DNA from: Epiperipatus broadwayi | Lineage: Eukaryota; Onychophora; Udeonychophora; Euonychophora; Peripatidae | Direction: 5' to 3' | Assembly: GCA_028023455.1 (NCBI GenBank) | Contig: JAQFVV010000143.1 | Span: 844,001 to 908,000 of the forward strand | DNA: 64,000 nt | Part shown: one piece after another, positions 50,281-64,000 of the stretch | How positions within the stretch are numbered: the first letter of the stretch is position 1 | Layout: each line of letters begins with the position of its first letter | The notes under the pieces: generated by a model | What the model saw: only the letters and a program-made list of their open reading frames with translations | The model's database searches: none | Told to the model about the DNA's origin: nothing | Made by a program: the position numbers and the translations under genes

Positions 50281-50912
50281 ATTATATTTCACATCTGGAT
50301 TGATTGGACATTATTTTCTGTCTTTGTTATTTGATTTATTTGTCTGTACAACATATGTGTGTGCTTGTGTTCTACAAACAAAATATTTGAGCACAAGTAA
50401 TATATTCTACAAAAAATATTTTAGCACAAATATTTTATTATTATTATTTATTTTTTATATTAAATATTAAATTTCAATGAAATATTCATATTGTTATCTC
50501 AAATTTCAGGTAGGTAGGTAAGGAAGGAAATATGCATGTGGGTATTAATTCTTTAGTTAAATTAATTGAATACCTGATGTTTCTCACAGTTTAAGTGCTA
50601 CCCACCCTGAGTGACCCAGCCAGTGCCTGGGCTTCCTAAGCATCTCTTATTCATTCTTCGATCTCTTCCAGCATAATTCTTAAGTAAATTTGATTGGCAC
50701 TTGGAGTCAGAAATTGATGTTCATAAATATGCTGGATGAGGAATATGAAGTGTTTTTAGAGGAATGTGAAGTGTTTTTAGAGAAATATCATTAACTATTA
50801 CGTAGAATTTTAGATAAATGTCGAATTATCGCAATAAAGAGTTATATTGTGCCCCGTGTATGTTTAAATAGTTATATAGCTGTATTTGTAAGAAAAACCG
50901 GATTTTGTTTCA

Positions 50913-52888
50913 AGTTATTTTGAAAATAATTTTATGTGTATATAAACTTACAAGATTGCTTAATAAGTTTATCTTTTTCAAAAGTTAAAAATTTCATTAA
51001 GAAAAATTAGTTAAATTACACCAATGATATCATTATGTGTGAGTTTTCAGTTAAAAAAAATAAAAATAGCAAAAACAAAAATACAAAAAAATGGTTGAAA
51101 TGTATATATATCAAACTCACCTGTGGAATTTTTTTACACCCATTTTAATATTTTTATAGACTTGATAATTATCAAAGTAATTGCTTTAAAAAATTTTATC
51201 CTCTCAACTCAATGCAAATATTTAGAAATAACCATATTCTTGCTTTCAATACATATTAAATTGTTATATATATTTATAAAATATTAAATAGATATTACAT
51301 GTACATTTTAAAATTTATTTTAGTGTCATTATTTTATTTTTCATTTTAAAAATATATTAAAAATGAATGTTAATAATTTTTCTTTAACAACACTAATCAA
51401 ATCTTATTAGAAACACCACTTCTACTACTATTCTTAATAATAATAACATAATAGACTTACTATATTTGCACTTTCAAAATCTGTGAATTCACTAATCTGT
51501 GATTTGGTAAAAATAAAAAACATAAAATTTAAATATTCATTATTTTAATAATATTGTATTTGCCTTTACAATGTCAGCATACATATTCAATCATACAGGT
51601 TATTCCAATTGTAGCCATTTTGTATTTCTTATTGTGCTATTCTGAAAATAAAAATTTCTTTTAAATGATTTCATGAGAAAAAGTTAATAAAGGGACCAAT
51701 TCAAACCTAAAAAAAGTTGCATAATGTTTTATTTGAATAATAAAATGAAAATAATTTAATGTTGAAAGAAAAAAATATATGATGAAATTAGCTGGATATT
51801 CGATAAAATTAAATTATTTTGAAAAATGGTAAAAAATATTCATGTTACTATTACTAATGTTCCAGAAACATTTAAGATTACATTCTCAGTATATGATAAG
51901 TATTTGGTAAAGACTAAAATAAAATTTGTGAGTGAAAAATGCAAACAGAAAGAATGTTCCACTCACTAATAATATTAAAAATAATATACTATGCAAATAA
52001 AAAGCATTAGATTTTTTCCAAGATTTTAACATAAATAATATTCTATTTGAAGATTTTAATAAAGAATCCACTGAAAAGAATGACACCAATCCTGAAATCA
52101 GTTTGAACTTAAAATATTTCATATAGCATTATTATCTTCTGCATTTCATCATCCTCAGTTTTTAATACAAAAGCACAAAGAAGACAGTAATTTTTATGGG
52201 TTTTTTTTTTTTTAACAAAGACTATATATCATATAAATAAATAATATATTTATTTAAGTATTAAATAATTTGATATAATAAGAATATATTTCTTCCGTGA
52301 ATAGCTAAACTAATTCCTCAATATATTAAATTCTCAAACTTAAAAAAACATTTGGTTTCTCATTATTTAAAACTAATGACAACATGAGTCCTTTGACTAG
52401 GTGGTTAAATATATATATACACACAAAAAATAGATGTGTTTTATATAACATATATATTAATTCCAAACATTTATGTCCAAAAAAGGATTGGGTAATGGCA
52501 CACTTTAATGCAGTTATTAAAAGACTACTATATTTTAAAAATCATATATACATGCTAATGACTATCTAAACGTATAAAATTCTACATTACTATTTTTGCT
52601 ACAAGAAAATGATTGCAAAACTCATTCACCTTTGAAACATATTTTGAATAATTAAATAAATTGTTATGAGTTAAACACAACTAATAAATAATAATGACTT
52701 TATAAATTAGATAGTTTTTGTCCCATAAGTAAATTACATATATTTAAATCAACTTATATAGAAATGTATGTTTGCTATAAGAATACATTAATTAAATGTT
52801 AAATTAAATACCTGTGAGCACTAAGACAACAAAAATTAAAACATACAGAAACAAATTATAATAATAATAATGTGTTTGATCTTTCTCT
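50913..52888. other. AT-rich region, no gene seen
   Basis: No motif-bearing frames were seen. The reverse ORF at 51886-52122 is low-complexity and hydrophobic by base composition. No repeat ends were recognised. Confidence 0.45.
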
Positions 52889-52905
52889 TTATTATTATTA
52901 TTATT

Positions 52906-54128
52906 GGTACTAGTCTTATAGCTAAAGATGCCACTCTATGGCGCCATTTTTGTGCTAAAACACATAAAAATGTCGTTTCCATGGCCGGCATGTTTGAACC
53001 CACATTTTCTATAATACAACTTTTTTGTTGTGCCATAGATTGCAGGCTGCTATGTCGCATCGCAGTACAGCATATATGTCGCGTTGCAGCAAATACATTT
53101 TCCGAATTCGCACAGTTTATAAAATGGTTATGGCTTGGTGAGATGGTGTGATTTTTTGAATTGGATGGAAATGTTGTTTTCATTGGATTTTTTTTTATTT
53201 TAAAGTATTGAAATGTTCAGATTTTGTAAAGTAATAATTATCAGACTTTTTACACTGTACTGTATTGAAGTTTTAATTGGGAAAATGTTGACAAGATATA
53301 TGTATAAAGTGAGTTGGAATTAGGTAATGCGTCAAGTAATGTACTGTTCATAACATTCCACGAGACAAACAAGATTCTACTGTGTGTATATTTTTGAAGT
53401 AAAAAAGAGCGGTAACACAAAAATATCCAGTAAGAAAAGTACAATTCTGCACAGTTTTTTTGTAAATTTCATAAAAAGCATATATTATAAACATGATTAA
53501 TAAGTAAAGAAGACATTTTTGTTGTTGTTTAAAAAAGTTTTACTTTCTTTCTTTTCTCCGAATATGGTTATACTTTGTTTAATATATTATAGTTTACGTT
53601 TATTGTTATCATTTATTTTATAGATGTTACTAAAAAAAAATATTTACAAAAATACGATTTTGATATTTTTTATTTTAGCATTACAAATAACAGAACACTA
53701 AACCTAAACCTAACCCTAAATCTAACCCTAAAACTAACCTTAAACTTAACCCTAAAACTAACCCTAAACCTAACCATAACAACTTTTACTTTTTGTTATC
53801 ATTCTATATGAAGTAAAAATAGCAGTAAAGCCGTAACCTCAGTAAAAAAAGATACGATAGAAAATTGATTTTTTTAATATAGCAAAATAAAAAACACGAA
53901 TCAAATTGTAATTTGTTTATTTTATTTTACATTGATTATTATCATTTAATTTGTATACGTTAATAAAAAATAATATTTAAAAAAGATGATTTTGTTTTCC
54001 TTTTATTTTCGCATTACAAAAAACACATCAAAATGATTAAAATAAATGGCCCGGGAATGTTCATATTTTATAGTTTTAGTGTGAAAATAGTGCCATCGAA
54101 TGGTTTCTTTATCTATAAGACAAGCACC
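52906..54128. mobile_element. 1.2 kb non-autonomous TIR element, copy 2
   Basis: It is similar along its whole length to 730-1937. Its TIRs start GGTACTAGTCTTATAG at the left and GGTGCTTGTCTTATAG (reverse complement) at the right, and both continue to a GATGGC-type block. Left and right neighbours are ATT trinucleotide repeats (52889-52905 and from 54129), so it seems to have entered a microsatellite. It has no transposase frame; the opposed ORFs at 52836-53183 are element sequence. Confidence 0.75.
53698..53780. repeat. telomere-like minisatellite inside TIR element copy 2
   Basis: About seven degenerate AACCCTAAACCT-type units, longer than the equivalent tract of copy 1. Its location within a dispersed element argues against a real telomere. 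Confidence 0.8.
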
Positions 54129-54176
54129 TTATTATTATTATTATTATTATCATCATCATCATCATCATCATCATTA
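54129..54176. repeat. compound (TTA)n(TCA)n microsatellite
   Basis: This array lies between the TIR element and the 3' end of the minus-strand LINE. Read on the minus strand it is ATG units followed by ATA units, the same order as the array at the LINE 5' end (59149-59191). Confidence 0.9.
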
Positions 54177-54639
54177 TGTTTTCAAAGCACTTTATTAAAC
54201 TCTCAAACATTGCATTACATTGAATCACAAGATGTACATTAATATGCTACATATATCTCATTAATTTATTTAGCTACATTAATAAAAAGTAGAAACATTA
54301 TTGAGTTACAAGTGATCATAGATTTGTTACATTGATTATTTTCATATGTTTACACAATTTGGTTATTTAGCACCAATAAAAAATAACACAAAAAAGCCAA
54401 ACAAACAAACAATAATTCTCTTACATAGATGATACAGTATAACAATTTAATTGTTATATGTTTTGCATAAGTAAAATTTAATAGTAATATGTACAAATCT
54501 ATTACAATGGAAAAAACTATACAAACAATATAATTATATCCAAACATTGTAATTTTTTCTGCTCTTTTACTATTCAGAGCTAAGTGTATCGAGCTGAGAC
54601 CTCACATACGGTCATAAAAGACTAAGTGGCATGAAATGT

Positions 54640-57600
54640 ACTAGCAGGAGTTATCTTCTTATCTCTTGCTTTGATTGTTTCTAATTTATTCCCAAAGGTA
54701 TTAGAATGCCTTCTAGGGTTATTATTGTACATACAGATGTACTTTGGGCACCACCATGCATATAGAACGAAAGTGCATACTTTAATATTTGCATAAATGC
54801 CTAAAGTGAAGACATTAAAAAAAGATTTTACATTAAGGTTGGCTTTATTAAAAAAACCTAAGAATGGCAGATCTTAAAAAAATGTGAGCCTGTATTTTTA
54901 CATTTTTATGACACAGATTACATTGATCATCTACAGTCACACATTGCCTTTTATGTCTGTAGAAATGCAAGGTAGGCAGGGACTCAAGGTTTACTTTAAT
55001 AAGAAAATCACAGTATTTTGGCTCTAGCATCCAAAATTTAAATTTCTGAATTAAAAGCTTGTTATTAAGTGATCGTCAGAAGGAATATGCAACATTGAGT
55101 AGACCATCCAATATTTAAATTTAATCATGAGTGGGGAAAAAGAAAAATTAGGAATGGATGTGATAGTCGATATGAGATGTTTTCAGTATCCATTATGTGG
55201 AGGGGGGGTTATCTGTTAGTGTAATTTTCATTGTTATTTTCAGCTGTGGAAATATCTCTGAGCATGAGGATATTAGGTTAAGGGTCTTTTGTGCCATAAA
55301 TACATTAATATTGTGTAAATCCAATCCATTGGCTGCTAGTGAACATTGAAGGTGTCTTAGTGAAATGTTTACTATCTGTATACCCTAGTTAAGCTTTCTA
55401 CATTGGGAATATACATATGTTGTGAAAGCTTTAAGAAATATTATGATAGGTGAATAATATGTAATTCTAGTTATAATTAACATATTAATCAATGATGACT
55501 TTGAATAGAGATAAGTATGACTTAGGTAAGAAATATATGACTTTTAAGTTTGTTTTGTATTGTATTGCATGTTTCTAAATTACTTAAAATAAAATGGAAA
55601 ACCAAGAAATGGATTAAACTTTCCTTTAAAGTGCATGTTTAAAGTTTCACCTGTATAAATTGACCATGAAGATGATTTGTTTATATTGAAATCTAATCTG
55701 TACTCTCTACTATATTCATTTAATATTTTTAGTAATATGGGATATGGTTTTTTAGATGCCAGAAACACTGTAACCTCATCCTGTATGCAATGCATGAGAT
55801 GTTTTCATTTAAGCTAGATACATATATCCCAGATAATTCTTGCTTAATTTTTTTTAACAGGTGATTAATATATGTGGTAAATAGCAGTGCACTTAATGGT
55901 GATCCTTATGGAATTGATCTATGGGGGGGGGGATAAATGGTTGAGAATAATTTCCATTTAATGTGACATGGATCTGCTTATTTAATAATAAATTTGTGAG
56001 TAAATAAAGCATTGCTTTAGGTATACCTGCACCTGTTAAAATATCAATTAGCAAGTCAACTGGAATCATATCAAAAGCAGACTTAGTATCCAGTTGAACC
56101 ACCAGAGGACTATATTTCTTATTATCCCTTACAGAATCTATGACAGTCTGGAACAACAAGGCTGCTTCTCCTGTAGAAAGTCCCTTTTTTGCAAATTGAG
56201 CTTTTTCTAATTTGGGTAGAAGATATGACTCTAATTTATCTTTTGTATTGCTTTCAAAATTTTTATTCCAAGAGGACTCATGGATATAGGATGCAGATTT
56301 TCTAATTCATGTACTGCTTCTTGTTTTTTAATAAAAGATACTAATGATATGGGATATAGATCATTTATCTGATACACACCTTTAGATAAATAGTTTGCTA
56401 GATCAGATAGTATTTTGCAGTGTGCTGACTTAGGTGGTTGAATACAAACCTAGGATTTCCATGAATTCCAGAGTGTTTTGAGTTGGAGGTTATATCCAGT
56501 GTTTAAATGACTTCATTTGGTTTGAATTCTATTTCTTTTTTTGTTACTCCAAGAAATTGTACTTCAGGATTGAACCAGCTGCAACTTTTGGAGCTTATTT
56601 TTAAAATGTTCATACAATGGAGCTAACATATTATTTCCTGACACTACTGTACTGTTAATTTTTATTGCCATGGGCTCTCTTATTACTAGTGGTTTTCCAC
56701 AATATAATTTACTTTTTTTAATTGATAAATATTCCTTCAGTTTGACATATGTAGCCTTACATGCTTCTCAGTGCTTTCAGGTAGTTTTGTTCAACTTCAG
56801 AATTGTTCACATTAATAATTCGCTTGTGGAGGTCATCAGCCAAGGCAAGCAATCTTGAAGGAGGAGGTTTATTGCATGTAATATGATCTATTGTATATGA
56901 GACAACATTTATGAATGCTAACCAGGCTTGTACAGGATCTAATTTATGATTTCTAATTTTGTATAAAGCTATCATATATATTTCAGAATATAATAATTCA
57001 GTAGTGCAGTTAGGCAAAAGTAATCTTATTGTCTTGCTTGTATGAATCATTATAGCCTTATGTGTCATATCCATATCCAATGTAACAATAGAGGTTAGAT
57101 GATCTGGAATAGCAGAATTTTTTAATTGAATACTAATATTATAATGCAGCATTGGAGAATAAAATACTAGGTCTATTAGAGACCTATGCCTACCATTATT
57201 GAATGCTATTGAATTATTTGGTAAATAACCTTCTCCACTCATTAAAGGAAAACTCAGTCTATGGAGCCATTTGTTTACAAAGCTGTCATATGATGAAATC
57301 TCCCAACAGCAAAACAGGGTATGTTGTGGCTGCAAGTATTATATTGATTTTTAATATTAATCTGTTAATAATAATAAAACTTGGAGAAATGTACACAAAA
57401 ATTACATTTAAGATGATTGCATAATGATGAAACATAATTATCATCATATGATGATCTATATACAATATTTTGAAAGATTTAACCGGACATGTGTGTGTAA
57501 TTAGGGCACCTATCCCTGTTGATGGCACAGAGGAGGTTTTTGAAAAATCGAGAAACCTTTTAATAAAATAGTCAGCTGGGTCAATCTGAAAACTAGTATA

Positions 57601-57725
57601 TATCTTCAGCTCCAACAGGCCTACAATGTGAGGTTAAACTAAATCACACCATTTAGACAGTTGTAATAACTTTTCAACTGAATTTAGCTCCCTAATATTA
57701 AAAGCTCCAATATTTATTTTCATAA
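54640..57725 (-). pseudogene. LINE copy 2, ORF2: APE endonuclease and RT, inactive
   Basis: It begins MKINIGAFNIRELNS at about 57722. The endonuclease shows a LLELKI glutamate motif, LLLGDFI (frameshifted where GDFN is expected, about 57285), SLIDLVFYSP and PDHLTS. The RT reads LVVQLDTKSAFDMIPVDLLI (about 56100), a GSPLSALLF box after a ten-G run (55923-55932) and CIQDEVTVFL where YxDD is expected, so the catalytic box is lost. C-terminal FLIKVNLESLPTLHFYR and CNLC...H (about 54990-54900) follow. Confidence 0.8.
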
Positions 57726-57949
57726 ACGATTTAACTATTTAAATAATTACTACTAATAACTATATGTATATTGAACACACTTTACTTTAAATAGTCATTA
57801 TAATAAACACTACCTATTAAGCAAACACACAGTATTAATTAGAGTGAAAAATTACAAATGCAAAAAAAATTATTTAATAATATACATTTGTATTATTTTT
57901 TTGTATGCCATGGTCTCGTTCTGGTACTGGAAGCCTCCCTAGTAGCGAA

Positions 57950-59080
57950 GTAGTGATCTCATTTAAAATATTACAATGACCCATACATCTACCTCATCTA
58001 AAAGGTATTCTTCGAATGATGAAAATTCAAGTTCATTTTCTGTGTCTTGACATTTTACTTTTATTTTTTTATTTTTTTCCATTGAAAGTCTTGCATTGTC
58101 TTCACTTCAGAAAAATCAATATTCTTTTTTTCCCTATCTTTTTAGGGCATTGATGAATTGAAGTAGCTACTATATTGCATTGTGGACACAGAAACTTTGG
58201 GCAATTGTTAATGATGTGCCCACATTCTTTACAATGAAAACATTGAGGCTTTAAGCCTCAAATTGATATAGGTAACATTGCTTTTTGATTATAAATTTGC
58301 GATGGTATTTGTGTTGCATTTATATCTTTGTTTAATTTAACTTTAAATTCAAAACTATTTCTGTAAATTGGCACAGGGGTATCTTTTAAAAATACTGGTT
58401 GAAAAAAATTATAGTTCCAAACAGAGCCATTAATCTCTGAAAATCATTAATGCTATAATTAAGATGTGTTTTTTACATGGCCTGAAATGATGTTCTCTCT
58501 TTTTTAATCAATCTTTACTAATGCATATCTACCCAGAGTATGTATTAATCTATTAAATCTATTTTTTTGCTCTTCATTAAAAAATTCTAATATGATGTAC
58601 CTTGGGGTTTGGATGATCCACGAACCTGCAAATTGTGTCACTCATCCTATGCTTCTGTATTTTACTGTGTAACAGATCTTTCAGAAATCTGAATAAAGAG
58701 GAATTTAAATCCGTTATTGTTAGAACAGTAGTTCGATCCTTAAAAAATGTCTTGAATGAATAAAATACTTGATTTGGTATTATTGCATTGAATTTAACAT
58801 GTATATAACTTAGGCTCTCTTCTGTCCACACTTCCTGGAATCTAACATTATTTTGATTTGATTCAGGTGTTAAATTATCTAGATTTAAAACATCATTAAA
58901 GGTAGATTTATGAAATCTCGGTTGTATTCCTGTTGCACTTGTATTAACCATTTGATTGCTATGCATTGGCTTATTCTGATTAAGCTTTGTTTGCTTCATT
59001 GTGCTTGCATAGGTCAACTTTATATCACTACACATGGCATTGCATTGTGCCATCATCTTGGATTGAGGCACATTAGACAA
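57950..59080 (-). pseudogene. LINE copy 2, ORF1 with CCHC zinc knuckle
   Basis: An intact 167-residue N-terminal frame (59080-58577) has Gln/Asn/Met-rich beginnings and an FNAIIPNQVFYSFKTFFKDR segment that resembles an RNA-recognition-like fold. A frameshift region follows, then the zinc knuckle CFHCKECGHIINNC (CX2CX4HX4C, about 58243-58202) with a second CPQC...HQC cluster. The tail is Lys-rich. The start was chosen at the first ATG after the 5' UTR. It would act as the RNA-binding partner of ORF2. Confidence 0.75.
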
Positions 59081-59148
59081 ATCTATTACCTCAACTGATC
59101 CAAAATTCCTTAAATATTATATATTTCACATTACAATGAAAGAAAAAG

Positions 59149-59191
59149 TATTATTATTATTATTATCATCATCATCATCATTATTATTATT
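59149..59191. repeat. compound (ATT)n(ATC)n microsatellite at LINE 5' end
   Basis: This is a trinucleotide array of ATT, ATC and again ATT units directly upstream (minus-strand sense) of the LINE copy 2 5' UTR. Confidence 0.9.
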
Positions 59192-63027
<3,836 letters not shown>

Positions 63028-64000
63028 ACATGGATGATATCATAATTTTTTTTAAATCACGCAAAGAATTTCCAACACTACAAAAAATATTAGATCAATA
63101 CTCATCTGAATTCAAACTAAAATTCAATCCTAATAAAACAGCAGCTTGGTTCATATATACAACCAAAACATATACTAAATACTTTCAAGGCAAACCCACT
63201 CCTTTTCTGGGATTTCCATTTCACTTGGGAACAAATGGTATGAGGCAAAACATATAAAACAAAATATTTGAATCCATAAACAAAATTTCAAACTCTTTAT
63301 CAAAAGCATACCTATCCATAAACTCAAAAATTCAATTATTCAACATGTTAATTACCACAAAAATAACATATTTTTCTCCAATAATAAATTTCTCTAAACA
63401 TTTCAAATCAAAAATATCATCATTATGCACTAAACTACTATGGGGACGCAAAGCTGTTGCAATATCTGCTAAATCTCTTAGCAAATCTACAAAAAACAAT
63501 GGTTTAGGACTGCACACTATTTACACATTTCATATACAGAAATCAATCAACATATTAGCATCAACAATAAGACAATTCCCTAAACTAAAATGTTTGCTCA
63601 CAATTACACCAACGGATACTCCACCTCGAAATTCACAGTATTTATCTTCACTAATACAAAGTGTCACAACAATATCTACTCAAATTAACATAGAAGCAAC
63701 ATATAAATATTCATACTGGCAAATTTACAAACTATTATACCCAGAAAATCCTGGGGACACACAAACAACAATGCTTGGAATTAGCAATTATCAATTATTG
63801 AAAAAATTCAAAAAATGGTCATTAGAACCAAAATATTTTGATTTTATATTAAAAATAAACCTTTATGCACTACCAACATCATATTTCCTTTGATACAGAC
63901 ATCTATATAAAAACATTGATCCTTTTTGCAATCTTTGCCACACAGCAGTAGAGACACAACAGCACATATTCTATTCATGCACAAGTTTATCTAATATACG
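63028..64000 (+). pseudogene. LINE copy 3, 5'-truncated at the RT active site, runs off window
   Basis: The reading starts in the catalytic box (YMDDIIIFF, intact DD). It continues with KILDQYSSEFKLKFNPNKTA and FLGFPFHLG, then after stops 63345-63893 with LLWGRKAVAISAKS and LEPKYFDFILKINLYALPTS. It ends with a CNLC...QQHIFYSC zinc-binding cluster at about 63930-63980. It matches the corresponding segments of LINE copy 2 (KILNEYSREYRLDFN, FLGFPF, LEPKYCDFLIKVNLESLPT), so it is the same family. The 5' end is fused to the TAA/TAG array. Confidence 0.82.

Larger units (their letters stand above)
38738..50912 (+). mobile_element. Ty3/gypsy LTR retrotransposon carrying nested insertions
   Basis: The order LTR, gag-like, protease-like, RT, RNase H, integrase, LTR on the plus strand is that of Ty3/gypsy elements. 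Without the PLE (41699-45213) and the LINE (48367-50280) the element is about 6.7 kb. Every coding domain has stops or frameshifts. The primer-binding site after the 5' LTR (from about 39904) was not matched to a tRNA. Confidence 0.85.
47712..50912 (+). repeat. 3' LTR of Ty3/gypsy element, split by a LINE
   Basis: It starts TGTAATAGCATGGGGATCAA and matches the 5' LTR to 48366, then continues at 50281-50912 and ends in CA. Before the LINE arrived, a segment of about 60 bp (the CACATCTGGATT block) was already tandemly duplicated. The right part also has small duplications, such as GAAGTGTTTTTAGAG doubled near 50745-50785. Confidence 0.85.
54177..59148 (-). mobile_element. near full-length LINE (copy 2) flanked by trinucleotide microsatellites
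   Basis: A minus-strand two-ORF element has a short 5' UTR (59148-59081), zinc-knuckle ORF1, endonuclease/RT ORF2 and an AT-rich 3' UTR of about 450 bp ending in AATAAAGTGCTTTGAAAAC. Both ends abut ATG/ATA arrays in the same order, which looks like a target duplication within a microsatellite. ORF architecture and several motifs match the LINE at 16.4-22.6 kb. Confidence 0.8.

Noticed and set aside
50093-50470. 125-residue ORF spanning the LINE/LTR boundary
   Set aside because: It crosses the 12 bp target duplication between two different elements, so it cannot be an original gene.
52836-53183. Opposed ORFs of 115 and 93 residues
   Set aside because: Both are within the TIR element; the same region in copy 1 has different frames, so coding is not conserved.

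Overview
The window is strongly AT-rich eukaryotic DNA, by eye about three quarters A+T. It has no bacterial gene organisation, and I found no host protein-coding gene I could support. What can be read is a graveyard of transposable elements: APE-type non-LTR retrotransposons, a Penelope-like element (PLE) with a GIY-YIG endonuclease, a Ty3/gypsy LTR retrotransposon, hAT-type and other inverted-repeat DNA elements, a tRNA-like SINE and large foldback palindromes. This mix suggests an animal, probably an invertebrate or other non-mammal with an AT-rich genome. I cannot name the species.

Layout. 1-3720 is a 3.7 kb imperfect palindrome whose left arm carries a 1.2 kb terminal-inverted-repeat element (730-1937); the right arm keeps the empty site. 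5587-6760 and 11568-12688 are two more palindromic elements. 15050-16425 holds a LINE 3' fragment, then a PLE GIY-YIG fragment split by a 401 bp hAT element. 16519-22560 is a decayed, near full-length two-ORF LINE with zinc-knuckle ORF1 and endonuclease/RT ORF2; a second hAT copy sits inside its zinc knuckle. 25770-26990 and 28090-31370 are two RTE-like LINEs on the minus strand.

38738-50912 is a Ty3/gypsy element with 1.2 kb LTRs. A 3.5 kb PLE (minus strand, 13 bp target duplication) sits in its RT, a tRNA-like SINE sits in the PLE arm, and another LINE (12 bp target duplication) sits in its 3' LTR. 52906-54128 is a second copy of the 1.2 kb inverted-repeat element. It abuts a near full-length minus-strand LINE (54177-59148) flanked on both sides by compound ATT/ATC microsatellites. 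62904-63027 is a long (TAA)n(TAG)n array joined directly to the RT domain of a related LINE that runs off the window end.

The elements work only as nested parasites. The insertion order can be deduced from interrupted frames and target duplications. The most unusual observations are the repeated link between one LINE family and trinucleotide microsatellites, the PLE with long inverted terminal arms containing a hammerhead-ribozyme-like motif, and the inverted-repeat element with a telomere-like core. Long stretches (6.8-11.5, 12.7-15.0, 31.4-38.7, 50.9-52.9 and 59.2-62.9 kb) hold only AT-rich sequence in which I see no gene.
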